64,000 bases of DNA from Amanita rubescens. Its lineage: Eukaryota > Basidiomycota > Agaricomycetes > Agaricales > Amanitaceae. Under the pieces are notes generated by a model. That model did not search any database and was not told the origin of the DNA. It saw nothing but the letters and a program-made list of their open reading frames with translations. Made by a program: the position numbers and the translations under genes. The DNA lies in the NCBI GenBank assembly GCA_015039365.1, contig WION01000041.1, positions 219,231 through 283,230 on the forward strand. Reading direction: 5' to 3'. Shown here piece after piece: positions 1 to 11,067 of the stretch (its first letter is position 1; the number at the start of each line of letters is the position of its first letter).

Positions 1-111
1 GTCAACACGGTCGTAGAAGTGAATACCCACTCACTTTGCTCCCGACACGATGACAACCTTTCCTCTCAAGTCAACAAGGTCTTCTGTTGGGTCAAATTTG
101 TCTTCCGCCAT
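1..111 (-). CDS. 5' end of a short-chain dehydrogenase gene, cut by the left window edge
   Basis: Read on the minus strand, an ATG at 111 opens a 77-nt exon ending at a GTGAGT donor at 34-29, so the rest of the gene lies outside the window. The peptide contains KFDPTEDLVDLRGKVVIVSG, the first beta strand and start of the Gly-rich NAD(P)-binding loop of classical SDRs. It is nearly the same as the first exon of the SDR genes at 5097-6448 and 7260-7950, so this is a third paralogue. Whether it is intact cannot be judged from one exon. Confidence 0.6.
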
Positions 112-1139
112 CAATGCTTCGCACAGCCTTGGTGACCCTGCAACATTCAATACGTATCATATCGATGAAGATTTGAACATGGACTTATTACACTTGGGGG
201 AAGGCTATACACCACTGGTACCGTTAACATACAGTTACGTTTCCATTCTCATCACTACTTTCTCACAGAACTCTAACCAAACAACATGATTACTACTGCA
301 ACAGCGTGTTGGATGTGAGCTGTGAGCTGTGACCCGTGACTAGGTAGTTTTCTTACATGTAAAAGAGGAAAGCGGCACTTGTGCCGCAGGTCCCGCTACG
401 TGCCAGACGAGTCCGGACGGATATGGATTACTCATCATTTAGCAACACAATATTTCAGCAATGGCATGTTGGGAATTCCAACAGTGTCACAATGACAAGG
501 AGGGGTCAGTTTGGGCCCCGGTGGTCATTGGGGCAAATGGATGGGGTAGATACAGTGTAGGTACAGCTATATATGTAGGTTATATAGTAATACATTTATC
601 CAAGTGGCTCTATCTGTGGATATGGTAAGCCTGAGTCATAAAAACTCCTAAGACCTACTAGGACTTGAATCCAATTGAACTTGTCGCTCTTCTTTTGAGT
701 TTCAGAGTTCGTTCCTCCATTTCAGCTTTCAATGGTAACTGTCCTATTGCTTCGGTAGGTCTTCTTTTATGCACAATTTCTCCATCCAGCTGCTCCTCTA
801 GCCCATCACCAAGCCCTTGTCAAACCCTATGGTATTCACATGCTCTTACTTACCTTTTATCATAAATGCCTATTAAGTAGTAGTGATATGGTGTCGGAGG
901 CAACAGACTCTTTCCTTGTTAATTCATTCAATGTGTCAGATACATATATCCTTTTCAATTCAGCAGTTCTGATATAACTTAGTACAAACTTTGTGCAGCC
1001 TAGACAAGACTAGACATCATTAGTCAGATTAGACATAATAGAGATAATTGGGTCTAAATGGCCATCAATGTTTTTCCTGATGAAAAGAGATGCAGGGGCA
1101 TGTTTCAACCTGGTTTAATGGTGCTGAAGAGTACTTGCC
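112..1139. other. intergenic stretch, no gene supported
   Basis: Only short open frames without recognisable domains or convincing splice partners were found on either strand. AT-rich stretches around 540-600 and 880-1060 look non-coding. I see nothing further. Confidence 0.5.
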
Positions 1140-1883
1140 TTAGTAAACAAAACCGAGCTTCTCCTTCCAGTCCTGCCTGGTCCACCCCTTCTCGTTCTCG
1201 AGGTAGGTGGGGAGGAACTTCTCGAGAGCAGCCTCCATGACAGCCTTCTCCTCCGAGTCCTTGTAGGTCATGGTCAGATTGAACTTCGAGACGAGGGCTT
1301 TGGCGTCATCGAGGTCCCGCATGGCCTTGTTACTGTCAAAGCGGTCCGGAGCGGACAGGAGCTTCATTTTAATGATTTCCTCGGGAGATGCCAAGGGGAG
1401 GTTGTCATCCGTGAGAAGAGAAAGGATAATACCCTTGGGCGCGAAACCAGTCTATATATCCAGGGTGTGTGAACGGTCCACGGCGAGCAGCATCAAACGT
1501 GTACTTACGACATCAGGGGAGATAATGTCAATCGGAGTGATTTCCTTGGTGTCGGGATCGCGGTAAGTAACCCCACAAATCCCCTCCATATTAACAGTGA
1601 AGCATTTGTCCAAAGACACGATGTCGTTTCTGAGTTTTTGGCGGTTGATCAAAGGCCCTCCAGTCTGTCCCTCGACGATGACATCGATATCCTAATGCTC
1701 AACGGTTAGTGATACGACTCTGCACCGTAATAAATGACCGGGACTCACTTTCGTGTCGCGAATGCCTTCCAACTGCATCTTAAGGCCTCCTGTAATGGAG
1801 ACCCTAGTGGTTGCGGCCTGAGTACCAAGGGCAGTCTTCAAGACATTGAAGAATGGGACTAGAGCAGCGCGAGAAACGGGCAT
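1140..1883 (-). CDS. unrecognised 209-residue protein, three exons
   Basis: Exons on the minus strand are 1883-1749, 1691-1509 and 1451-1140 (135+183+312 nt, exactly 210 codons with stop). Both introns are about 57 nt with GTGAGT/TTAG and GTAAGT/ATAG borders. The start is the first ATG (MPVSRAALVPFF). The middle of the protein reads GQTGGPLINRQKLRNDI and MEGICGVTYRDPDTKE, then a charged C-terminal half rich in Lys and Glu ends in GWTRQDWKEKLGFVY. No signal peptide or membrane segment is visible. I do not recognise the family. The alternation of DIDVIVEGQTGG-type strands with helices could suit a nucleotidyltransferase-like or other alpha/beta fold, but that is a guess. Perfect frame closure across two clean introns makes a real gene likely. 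Confidence 0.75.
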
Positions 1884-2987
1884 TGTAGCTAGACTAGCCT
1901 GGATAGTAGGATAGAATGGGCATTAGGCGACGAAACTCGAGGACGAAGGAGCAATACGACTAACGTTTAGCAGAAAGTCTGAATTGGGAGCGTTGAGCTG
2001 GTCGAAATAGTAGCTGAGAGCGTTGGAGTGGAGATTCTGGCCATCGAAATTTGATGGCTTTTATGCCATCTCGGTCCATGTGTTCGGATGGCATCTCGCT
2101 GGAAGATGCACATGCGGAAGGTACTATTCTGAGAACACGGAGAATCGGATGACTGAAGGGACGTGGTGAAGAGTAACCTGGTTGAGAATCGAAGGAAAAA
2201 TTGCGAGGAAGCACACCCGTTGCAGCATCGTATGAGACCGCATGCAAATAATCTCTCTCAGGGGGATTATTGCGGAGAGGCTAGATGAGTCCAGAAGTCA
2301 ATTCGAGCATATACAAGGGCTGCTAATTTCGGAGGAGTACACGTCCCCCGAAGCCAAAGTATAACCAGAAGATGAATTGTTATCTCTGGTCTTGGATTTC
2401 CTACTCGCGAAGGAACCGCAAGGGATGGGAGAGATGTGCCACACTGTCAGTCCGCACCGAATGTGTCCAGAAAAGGTATCTGGACTCCTCCATCACGCCA
2501 CATGGAAACCAGTTCTCCACGGGAGAATCCACTGCAGGGGCTGGACGAATCCACAACGGTAGCGCAGATAAACAGTTATTGCTGAGTCACAGGAAAACTT
2601 CGTTCTATCAGCACGAGATTGTCAAAGTTCGACGAGAAGGCTAGAATGGGGCTCTCGAAGTCGCGGTGGATCCGATGGGAGCCTTCAAGCTTCAAAGCTC
2701 ATCTTACAGCCCCAAATCTTGCTGTTCGATCCCCAAGCCACCGGCATGATGTCTGCTTCCCCGGCTCGCCTTGTCATGGAAACCTTATTCCGACGTCGCT
2801 CAAGACGGGTCAGAGCTTCGCCCTTTCGACTTGTACCTGAAGCGCAAGAGATTACTAGCATATGCGAATAGCGGAGACCTACGACGGAAACAATTTTTTT
2901 ACTAGCATAGACATCGGAGCAATAGTCAGAACATGCAGTAAATATTCTAAAGGGCTCACTTCCTAGTCCAAACGTACTCGATAGTAC
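1884..2987. other. intergenic stretch
   Basis: A 95-codon minus frame (2247-1960) and two overlapping plus frames (2372-2840) exist. None has a recognisable motif or clean introns, and the plus frames overlap each other. I see no supportable gene. Confidence 0.4.
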
Positions 2988-3839
2988 TCAGATGGTAAAG
3001 CTAAGTCTCAGCCCGTAATGGTCACTACAAGGGATATAGTCGAAATCCCCGCCGGGCTTGGGCACCTCGCTCAGACCAGGGCGCAGAATCTCCATGTCCT
3101 TTGCGTCTACGCCCGACATCGCAACCTTGTCCAACCTTCCAGGTCCCAGTCCGTCATGTCGTTCTACCCCCCACGTAGCTCCGTCAAGCCCTTTCTTCCC
3201 ATGCAATGCAACCCACGCATCCACCAGTCCGTTCTTGTCGAGGAGAGAATGATCCTCGGGGCTGATGGCGTTGAAGTCTCCCGCGATCAGTCCACCACCG
3301 CATCCAGGCTCGTGCAGGAGGTTGGCAAGGATCTCCATCTGCTCGGTACGGTAAGGAAGCGTGTCCCCAAGAGAATCGAGATGAACGTTGATGAGACGAC
3401 AGGTTGTGGACGAGGTGGATGGGGTGGATGGGGGAATAATGTCCACGGAAAGCGCACACCTCCCATACTTGCTGGGGAGCTTGACTCGGAAAACGGAACC
3501 AAGCATGAACTTTGTCCCTCTCTCGACCCCATCCTCCTCCAAGTCGAAGGTAAAGCGTTTTCTAGACAGCAACGTCATATTCGCAAAGGGTACTCCCTCG
3601 AACGACGTTTGGTCCTCGGCGTCCGTCACCAGGAAGGCTTCGCGAACTTTCGGATTGCCCAGGATAGAGGTGCGGACGTCGGACGTGACTTCTTGGAGAA
3701 AGATAATGTCAGGACGCTTGGATTCCTCGAGGATACCACCGAGGAGTAGGTTGGCTCGTGCGACGGGACGCGAGGAGAAGGCGTCGAAGTTCTGTGTTAT
3801 GAGAGAAAGGCGGGATGTGAGAGCAAGCTGCTGTGTCAC
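2988..3839 (-). CDS. endonuclease/exonuclease/phosphatase-family protein, TDP2-like
   Basis: The frame carries the ordered motifs of the EEP (DNase I-like) superfamily. These are SLITQNFDAF (metal-site Asn), DIIFLQEV (catalytic Glu), LINVHLDSL, GLIAGDFNAI (the Asp and Asn of GDxN) and a terminal CSDHYGLRL (the SDH catalytic His). The spacing and the ARANLLL/RPDIIFLQEV segment resemble tyrosyl-DNA phosphodiesterase 2-like proteins, which clear topoisomerase 2 adducts from DNA ends. The substrate is not proven by sequence. No in-frame ATG opens this stretch. The frame stays open upstream to about 3956 with protein-like sequence (RLWAPVSSRCAPN). A 5' exon joined by an intron, perhaps accepting at TGTCAG near 3914, is therefore likely and the start is unresolved. 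The core is about 283 residues, compact for the family. Confidence 0.8.
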   Translation of the reverse strand: MTQQLALTSRLSLITQNFDAFSSRPVARANLLLGGILEESKRPDIIFLQEVTSDVRTSILGNPKVREAFLVTDAEDQTSFEGVPFANMTLLSRKRFTFDLEEDGVERGTKFMLGSVFRVKLPSKYGRCALSVDIIPPSTPSTSSTTCRLINVHLDSLGDTLPYRTEQMEILANLLHEPGCGGGLIAGDFNAISPEDHSLLDKNGLVDAWVALHGKKGLDGATWGVERHDGLGPGRLDKVAMSGVDAKDMEILRPGLSEVPKPGGDFDYIPCSDHYGLRLSFTI

Positions 3840-3956
3840 TTGGTTCGGTGCGCATCTCGAAGATACTGGTGCCCACAGTCGGTTGGATGGCTTGAAGGCG
3901 GAGAAAGTGCGCTGACAGAGTCTGTTGGCGGCCAGCTTAGATCTCGGCTTTAAGTA

Positions 3957-5096
3957 CTATGGGAGGATACAGGTCAATTCGTAATCCTGTTGGTGATCCT
4001 TATATTGTGGAGGTAAGCTAAGAGGGGCGAGTTTGCCTATTAGAGAGTGACCTAGCGGTCCAGACAAGTACCGGAGTTTGAAAATGTGGCTGTACCCGGC
4101 TACGCTGCCGCAGATCACGTTAGCGCATTCCACTATTTGCTTGAAAAGTGGGCCACCGCTTTGCGTGGCATGGTATAACTTACAAAGCCTCATATATGGC
4201 AGCACAAGTGTTCCTGCAAAGTTTACATCATTGTTCAGTTATGCATCATTATCAATTCATAGGTCATCTAGGGTCTCGCCAAGAAAAGCAAAAGCATCAG
4301 CGAGAAAAGCTGCACGCAGTAGACGTCACGTCGGGAGATGCTGCCATTTTCGGGTACAGCCGCACGTGTTTCGGGTCTACCCGCACCAGGAAGAGAAGAC
4401 CCCTTTCAGGCCTCGGAATTTTCGGGTAGAGCCGCACGAGTTTCGCGCCTAGCCGCACCAGGAAGAGACCGAGTCCTTTCAGGCCTCGGAACTCCAGTAT
4501 GGGACTGGACACCATTCTTCTTGGAGTAAACTATACGTTCTTTAATGCGGCCTTTCCATCTCAATCATCAGATAGGAGTCAAGCGTTATTAGTTCCACGA
4601 AGTAGAGGGAAAGTGGAGGAGTATGAATGAATGTTGGAGGTGTGGTGGTCGCGGGTTCAGCCCCTGACCCGCCATTCCAGAGCATGCACTGGCGCGATGG
4701 ACAAAAGATGGCCGGAAGCGCCTGTCATCGCCGAGGGACCATCTAGTGACCTTGATCACCCGCTCAAAGATCCATCCAAAACCCCTTTATTTCCGCACTA
4801 TGAGGAATGATAAGCTTACGCCGTGTCCTGCCAACAGGCGCGACAAAACTCCACACGACGCACGGACTTGCTGCTTGCCCAGTTCTCAGCTTGTCAACCC
4901 TCGACACTTGGCATCGATCATGCGTTCCTCCGCATGGCGGTGGCACAAGTCGTCATTTCTCCTTTTTCTCAGTGCTCTACTTCGTGATTTCATATAATCA
5001 CCATCTAGTCTGCCTTTGTATGATTGTCGATCTGTCCATATCACTATAAGGTATCTAGCAACGGGAAACAGGACATAAATCAAATTATGTTTCGAA
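3957..5096. other. intergenic stretch with one tandem repeat
   Basis: Apart from the direct repeat at 4347-4491 I find nothing coding. A segment near 4650-4680 (GCGGGTTCAGCCCCTGACCC) slightly recalls a pol III B box, but no tRNA fold or A box accompanies it. Confidence 0.4.
4347..4491. repeat. two-copy direct tandem repeat, about 72 bp
   Basis: Two adjacent copies begin TTTTCGGGTA(C/G)AGCCGCACG, share CCGCACCAGGAAGAGA and end CCTTTCAGGCCTCGGAA. They differ at about ten positions. No coding role is apparent. Inside each copy the motif CGGGT.CAGCCGCACG / CGGGTCTACCCGCAC is itself loosely repeated, giving a nested structure. Confidence 0.75.
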
Positions 5097-6448
5097 CTAA
5101 AGCTCAATCTTCTGCAAAAACTCCTCCGTTATCCTCCATAAATCCTCCACGTTCTTGTCGCTATCAGCAATTGGGGAAGGCGCGTATATCGTTCCAATCC
5201 TGGGTTTGGGTTCCATATACTTGCCCTTATACTTCTCCCTTTCCTCCGCTACCTGTTTCGAGGCCGCAGCAAACACCGAGTTGTACGCCCCTCGTTCTAC
5301 TTTCACCCCAAAAACGAACCCGTACAATCTAACAACGAGGGGCCATTCTTCCTTCCTGAAGGTTTTTACAACGCCAGGATGAACTGCTATGACTGTAATG
5401 GGGACCGCCTGTTCTGAATCATCAAAGCGCTTTTGCAAACCCTTTGTCCATAGAATGTTCAAAAGCTTTGTATGCGCTGACCGCAATAAGTACAACCTCG
5501 TAAGATTTATTGAGGAATATATTCACCATAGCGATGTAATCCTGCCCGGATTTCCGACCATATTTTTGAATCAAAGTTCAAATCCTCGAACCTCTCGAGT
5601 TTGATCTCTTTGAGGGGAAAATCGCGATGTGCGTCGGAGGTAAGCTAAATGTGTATCCTTGTAAGCAAACCCAATGATAATCCTCTTGACATACATTTAC
5701 AATGCGGACATCTGTCCCAGGCTGACGCGCTGTCTCGATCATAAGAGGTATAAGTGTTTTCGTGAAGACGAAGGGGCTGAAGTGACTGAAAATCACGTTA
5801 AATAACTTTTGAGGGTGTATTTTGTCTGGTTCTACGCACTTTGTAACAACAATCTTTGACATGTCTGCATGGTAGCAACTTGAAAGGAGGTATACAAGCA
5901 GTGAGAATTTACTTACCATTGGCACCTATTAGATAATGACCTCGCAGCCTACAAGACTTGGTAAAGCCAATCGTGTAATTATTGAAGGGCAACCCACATT
6001 CCAGCATTGTTGACTAGAATGCCATGCCACTCAGTAATAGATATAGAAAGCAGGACCGAAATCACCCACTGAGAATATCCAGTCTTGACTCGAGTTTCAG
6101 AAACTCCTCCGCTGCTCTCTTTGCGTCCTTCGGGTCGCTCAAGTCAAGCTTAAGTGATACCAACTCGCCGTTCCCCGGCGCAAGACCCGCAGAGCGCAGC
6201 TCCTGAATGGCATCTGAAGCAGCTTTCTCAGACCGACATGCGAGGTACACTTTTGCGCCAGCCCGTGCCAGATATCGTACGGTTTCCAGCCCAATACCCC
6301 TACTGAAAGGTTGAAAAAACGCGTCAGCAGTGTCGTAAACTGGCCCCATTGCTAATAGCGATACTCACTTTCCACCCGACACAATAACCACTTTTCCTGT
6401 CAGGTCAACAAGGTCCTTTGAGGGGTCAAATTTGTCCTTTCCGCCCAT
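5097..6448 (-). CDS. short-chain dehydrogenase/reductase (retinol-dehydrogenase/WWOX-like SDR)
   Basis: A classical SDR. Exon 1 (6448-6369) ends in the Gly-rich loop, and splicing to 6302 gives VSGGNRGIGLETVRYL, the TGxxxGxG cofactor motif. Exon 2 ends at 6070 and joins 6013 to give DILINNAGM, the NNAG motif. Later segments read SHFSPFVFTKTLIPLM, DVRIVN and AHRDFP. The active-site Tyr and Lys are restored only after removing a roughly 50-nt intron, giving YAHTK followed by LLNILWTKGLQKRF. The end is AVHPGVVKTF and a typical C-terminal tail. An oxidoreductase on lipid, retinoid-like or secondary-metabolite carbonyls is expected, but the substrate is unknown. The first two junctions keep frame; those in the middle (about 5850-5960) are less certain. 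It lies between two related copies, so the family expanded locally. Confidence 0.85.
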
Positions 6449-7259
6449 CGTCAATGGTTTTCCGAAGCAGGTACCGATAACCGCAGCAAGTTGTGAGGGC
6501 GGCAGGGCTCGGCAGGGTCACAAGTATTGACTCGATCAAATTTTTCACACGTGCCTTGAACGCGCCAAGTTTACTCTCTTCTGGACTTGTGGCCCTCCTC
6601 CGTACGGTAACGACGAAGGGTCTACTGCACCTATCCATTCCAAGTGCGCGGGATTCGAGTCCCAAGGAAGTGGATTGCGGAAGTGGTTGAAGATCAAGTT
6701 CCTGGCAGCTGAAGATGTAAGTATTCGAGATACATGCTGAAGGGGGCACGACAAAGGCGGAGCATATCTATATTGAAACCAAGTATGCGATAGTCCACGT
6801 ACATCCACAATTATTGATTTGCCGCGGACCTGGGCTTAAGATCATCCCCACTGGGCTTGGTTTGACCGTTTTCGTTCATTACTTTGTCTACCTATTTTGC
6901 ACCCACACATGGCAGGATCTCCTTTGAGAAACGTGGTTTAAATATAATCAATCATATGTCCCTGGATCTGAATGCATCGCATGAATCGGGACAAAGCGCT
7001 CGAATAGGAGATCCTACTGACTACTTTATACTAAACCTAGCAAAAAAAACATGGATTTTGCGTCGATTCTAGTTGCGTTTCACTAATGCCGATCCTCCTC
7101 CATGGGCCATCGCATTGACAACCAGAGGGTATGCAACGATTGTCCCGATAGGCCGATTTTCAATTTATATGCCTCTGTATTTATCTCTCTCTTCGTTTTG
7201 ATGCAGCAGCAAACATAGTATTCTATTCGCCATGTTCTATATTGCCACCCGTTAAACGT
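6449..7259. other. region upstream of the SDR gene, possible coding remnant
   Basis: On the minus strand 6808-6490 two frames look protein-like: LIFNHFRNPLPWDSNPAHL and, shifted, ESKLGAFKARVKNLIESI. They are in different frames with no good intron between them, and I do not recognise the family. This may be a decayed gene. 6830-7260 looks non-coding. Confidence 0.3.
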
Positions 7260-7950
7260 CCGTACAGTCTGATGATCACGGCAAATTTTGGTTGTGGATG
7301 AAGGTCTTAACCGTTCCTGGATGAAACACGATTACGGTAATTTGAACTTGCGGATTTGCTTCATCGAAACCTTTTTGCAAAGGTTTGGTCCATAGAATAC
7401 CTAATAATTTCCTATAGCCTGATTATACTCGGCACCATACATGAGAGTACACCCTGGTGTCTGACGAACCGTATCGATAAAAGAAGTCCATAGAATTTCC
7501 CTTATCTTTTTGAACGATAATTTCTGCTCAACGAATTATATATTCTTCAAAACTTGCGATTGACATACGTTTACGATACGAGTTAACCTCTGTTCCAGGT
7601 TATGTTGCGGCCGATGTCATAAGAGGGAGCAGAGCACGGTAAATGCGAGAGAACTGTATGGTAGATTTTCTCGCTTCCCGTAGGTCACTCAAATCCATAT
7701 GACTTCGCCATTTCCTGGAGAGAGGTCTTGGATGTTCAATTTCTCTATTGCACCTAAGGCGGTTGCGTGCCGCAAGATATACTTTTGCACCTGTCCGTGC
7801 CAAGTGCAGAACAGTGCCATATCTGATTCCTCGGCTGACATATCTGAGAGGATTACCCAGCGATAATAGAATGCCGCTCACTTTTCTCCAACAATGGCTA
7901 CTTTGCCTCTGAGGTCAAGAAGGTCCCTCGTGGGATTGAAATTGTCCTTA
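7260..7950 (-). pseudogene. decayed copy of the short-chain dehydrogenase
   Basis: Parallel to the gene at 5097-6448 in order and orientation. Near 7945-7880 is the first exon (NFNPTRDLLDLRGKVAIVGE). At 7840-7780 is SRGIRYGTVLHLARTGAKVY, where the cofactor motif GIG has become GIR. At 7430-7280 is the C-terminal stretch LLGILWTKPLQK followed by VFHPGTVKTF. The middle, including NNAG and the YxxxK active site, is missing or scrambled, and frames do not join. This is a pseudogene by loss of the Gly-rich loop and catalytic centre. Confidence 0.7.
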
Positions 7951-8752
7951 GAGAAGAACGGACACATTTATCTAACTTCCCACCGTTGTCTACTTATGGG
8001 CCTCATTGACTCATGTGTTATTTCGAAAAGATGATGATCTCAACACCGTTCAATCAGACGCACTGAGTCGTTACTCGGGGGCGTTATTTCAATGCTTGCA
8101 GGCGGTATTAAAGGACACCGATGACTCATCAGGTCAAGGCACGTTGCTGCAGCGCTTCTAAACCTAATTTGGAAAGGCTGTCGCTGACTAATCCACTTTC
8201 TGTTTTGGGATGCCGCTCATAATGTAAATTTCCAGTTTGTTCACTCAAGGCACCATGCACTAAACGACACATATCCTCCATATCTCCGAGTCCACTTTAT
8301 GTTGCCGCAATCTTGTTCAGTGAACGGACCGAGCAGCGGTTGTTATCTAATGCATACCGTCACCAACGCCCATGAGGTGCTGCTCACGTACTTATTTACA
8401 TAAGTGCTGCAATAGGCTGCAATCCTGGTCCGTAGTGATGCGTGGCGCATACTTAAGTTGAAGCCGTGGTGCATCAAACCATCAAGGGGCGTAGCCATGG
8501 CATAGCAGGACGCTAATAACCGGTTTTGACGAAAAAATTTGGTTCGCGATATTACCGATGGATGGATCTCCTGCCAGCATATTATGTTCGCAATTACGTG
8601 CCCATTCTGAAGGGGCGCGGAGGAATATGTACGCTGCTCGCATAATCATGTTATGTACCACACACTTACGAAAATAGGGACAGTAATCGATACACCAATA
8701 TATAATACACTGGCAGGTTCAATAAATGTGATGGCGCTATGTTGGCCTAGGC
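7951..8752. other. intergenic stretch, nothing seen
   Basis: No open frame above background and no repeat was recognised on either strand. Confidence 0.5.
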
Positions 8753-9459
8753 CTATTCTGGACCCATGCAAACACGGGACTTATGCAGTGTGAAACCAAG
8801 GCCTCCCAAAGACGCCTGATTATTGACATCGGCAAGTTCTTTCAACTCTTCCAGCAAGGCCTTCGGATCCAGACAGCTGATGATCTTTAAATCGTGCAAC
8901 TTCTTAACCGCCGTTTGAAGCCAAACGCGACATGTAAACGTTTCGTCGGTTTCAGGGGGGCTCTCAAGCGGCACTGCTTTCAGAACCTTGTCCAGTTCTT
9001 CCGCGGTGCACGTATTGGGTGCGTCTGCATCGTAAATCGGTAAAGATCGCGAGGCTTAATGTGTGACCTACTGAGTTGAACAACTATGCATGCATGTTTT
9101 GACCGCGCAACAAAATGTTCGTCCCTTTGGTATAGCCACGACTCGGCACCGCTAACAGCATGGAATTTTATGGCGTCTTCCGCGCTCGTTGGATAAATAA
9201 AACTCCAGTGATACACTTTCTCTCCGCGAGAAAACAAAACAGCGCACAGGGCGCCTTGAGGCAATGATGGTCGTCTGGCGGGCTTCGACATTGTGAGCGT
9301 TGTAACTGTCCACTGGTTCGTGAGCGTACTGACCTCAGATTCCATGAAATAGCTCACAAGTAATGGGGGCGCTTCTTTGGAATTTGGCCTGGTTTTAAGC
9401 GCACTCTGGATCTTATGGACGATGCTGAAAACCGTTTGATTTGTCAGTTTCGATCCCAT
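8753..9459 (-). CDS. basidiomycete protein of unknown function (DUF6914-like), two exons
   Basis: Exons are 9459-9072 and 9024-8753 (388+272 nt, 220 codons with stop), with a 47-nt intron (GTAGGT..GCAG) inside VVQLNAPNTCTAEEL. From residue about 60 the protein shows KPARRPSLPQGALCAVLFSRGEKVYHW, where cut for length: GALCAVLFSR and VYHWSFIYP. Then come IKFHAVSG, ELDKVLKAVPLESPP, FTCRVWLQTAVKKLHDL and a helical C-terminus. This order (HW...KFH...IPxxxP...FTCRVWxxxAV) matches a protein family common and often expanded in Agaricomycetes and without known function. I recall it as DUF6914, which should be checked. The conserved part could start at the internal Met of MSKPARRP, so the first 57 residues are less sure. 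No signal peptide or membrane helix is seen. Confidence 0.75.
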
Positions 9460-10215
9460 TGCTCACTAAATCATATCCGTCTGCCCTTAACAGACAGGGC
9501 CAAGCTAGTACTTTTCAATCGACGTTAATTCTGGCAAAATCTCCGTAAATTCGCTGAGCATCTCCGACGATCAGGATTATATTTTAGATCTGATCTCCCA
9601 AATTGCGTAACTTACGCAATTGACAATTTCTGGGCACCCATTCCTGGTCCACATACTCTTCTGGTGCTGACAGAAGAGATGCGGTTGGATACGTTGACGT
9701 TGAATACATTAATCGTCCACAAGACTGTGTCACCTGCTTCATAAGCTCCGAGGAGTCGATTATTTATCTGGAGATCACTTGATCAAGAAAACACTTTTTC
9801 GCGGCCAATTGCCAGGAGAACGGAGCTAGAGGTATTGATTGCCATCCGGATTCCGGGCATCGTTCCCGATTGCCCATGTGGAGTAAGTAATATATGAATG
9901 CCAGATAGCCCTCAACCACATAATTTTGTGCCTGAATAAAATTTGTGACAAATCCCGAGCCTAACCGCAGTCGAGTGCCATTCAGTTTCGCTATATTGCT
10001 GTTCAAATTGTTCTACACGCAAATACAAATTTTACGTGGTCGGCTGTGAATGAAGTACTTATTTGCTCATGACTTACAAAGTTACATGTGCATACGGGAT
10101 CATCATGGCGCCCACTCGCTTACATATTTGTCCTTGTTAGGAATAAATGGGATCACATCACTCAGCCGACTTGTGACGAAATTTCGTTGAACGCGTCAAC
10201 CTTGTCCCTGCCAAC
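9460..10215. other. intergenic stretch with possible minus-strand coding remnants
   Basis: Minus-strand segments around 9990-9560 read like protein (KLNGTRLRLGSGFVTNFIQ; WAIGNDARNPDGNQYL; NRLLGAYEAGDTVLWTINVF). They occur in different frames separated by stops, with only weak splice sites. A decayed or mis-split gene of unknown family is possible. I could not build a model. Confidence 0.3.
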
Positions 10216-11067
10216 ATGCTCGTTCGGAGAATCCGTCTCCTGTATCACTGGCAGGGGAGCATACGACGCGTTTCTGCATCCTCCACAAGCGCAGTGCATC
10301 GTGGTACGGCATTCGAAGAACGCTCCTTAAAGTTACTGCAAGATAATTTTTCAATGTCGCTTCAGCGCGTCGGAGGTCGGGAGGACGGTGGTATTGATTT
10401 GCAGGGTTGGTGGTGGCTTCCATTATCCTCATCTATATTACCCGCGGATTCCGCCATCGTCGGAAATGAAAACGGTCCAATACCACGGCAACGCCTTCGG
10501 GTCGTCGCTCAGTGTAAAGCGGAAAAGAAGAAAACTAGTCCCAAGTACGTGCGCGAGTTGGAGGGTGTCATGCTCCGTTTCCTTGCCTCATCGCCAGGGA
10601 CACCTCATACGTCACAAGCGAGTAATCTGCACTGCACAACGGACGATGTATTGCAACTTCCTCAATTTCCTCTCGTTGGTTTGCTCGTCTCTGAGTCGCC
10701 ATTCTCCAAGTCAACCCTTTTACGTGTCCATTCTTCTCCTCTTCCGTTATTCCTGTTGCACCTACCAGGGGAGGCTCAATCAGAACCCCGGTGTCATGCC
10801 TCCGATTTTCCCAGGAATGATACAGACGTTGCTTCAGGTTCAGTGGAAAATGGTACTATCAAGATTGGTTCCGCATTCTGGAATCCAGCCTTGGCAGGTC
10901 CTCGCGGGATCTTAAAAGGAGAAGTGGAGATTCGCTGGGAAAGGTCTTTGAACGATCAAGGCAGCCAACCAGGCATATGGTGGCGCAATCAAAGACTGGC
11001 CAACTGGGTGCCGGATAACGGCATTTCTATCGATGTGATAACGCAGCCAAATGGGAATGAAATTTAG
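10216..11067 (+). CDS. RRG7-like mitochondrial protein with restriction-endonuclease-like fold
   Basis: A single exon of 283 residues. Residues about 1-27 are Arg- and Ser-rich without acidic residues (MLVRRIRLLYHW...), a typical mitochondrial presequence. The core reads GTAFEERSLKLLQDNF, then GGREDGGIDLQGWW, then VVAQCKAEKKKTSPKYVREL. This is the E...GxxDGGID...QCK arrangement of a PD-(D/E)XK nuclease fold, as in the fungal RRG7 (required for respiratory growth 7) family. In yeast that family is needed for mitochondrial function; the biochemical activity is unsettled. The Asp in GGID and the Lys in QCK are the expected catalytic residues and both are present. The C-terminal part contains IKIGSAFWNPAL and ILKGEVEIRWER, also typical of the family. 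Confidence 0.85.
   Translation: MLVRRIRLLYHWQGSIRRVSASSTSAVHRGTAFEERSLKLLQDNFSMSLQRVGGREDGGIDLQGWWWLPLSSSILPADSAIVGNENGPIPRQRLRVVAQCKAEKKKTSPKYVRELEGVMLRFLASSPGTPHTSQASNLHCTTDDVLQLPQFPLVGLLVSESPFSKSTLLRVHSSPLPLFLLHLPGEAQSEPRCHASDFPRNDTDVASGSVENGTIKIGSAFWNPALAGPRGILKGEVEIRWERSLNDQGSQPGIWWRNQRLANWVPDNGISIDVITQPNGNEI

Noticed and set aside
3018..3915. Plus-strand frames opposite the exonuclease/endonuclease/phosphatase-like gene
   Set aside because: They are antisense shadows with no motif; the minus frame has the full set of EEP motifs.
4620..4690. Possible tRNA or tRNA-derived SINE because of GCGGGTTCAGCCCC
   Set aside because: No cloverleaf, A box or acceptor stem could be formed around it, and there is only one occurrence.
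5446..5500. SDR with a catalytic Tyr-to-Ser change (SAHTK)
   Set aside because: This is an artefact of reading through an intron. Removing the 50-nt GTGAAT..GTCAG intron restores Tyr (YAHTK).
10388..10915. 175-codon plus frame inside the RRG7-like gene
   Set aside because: Shadow of the correct frame at 10216-11067, which carries the nuclease-fold motifs.
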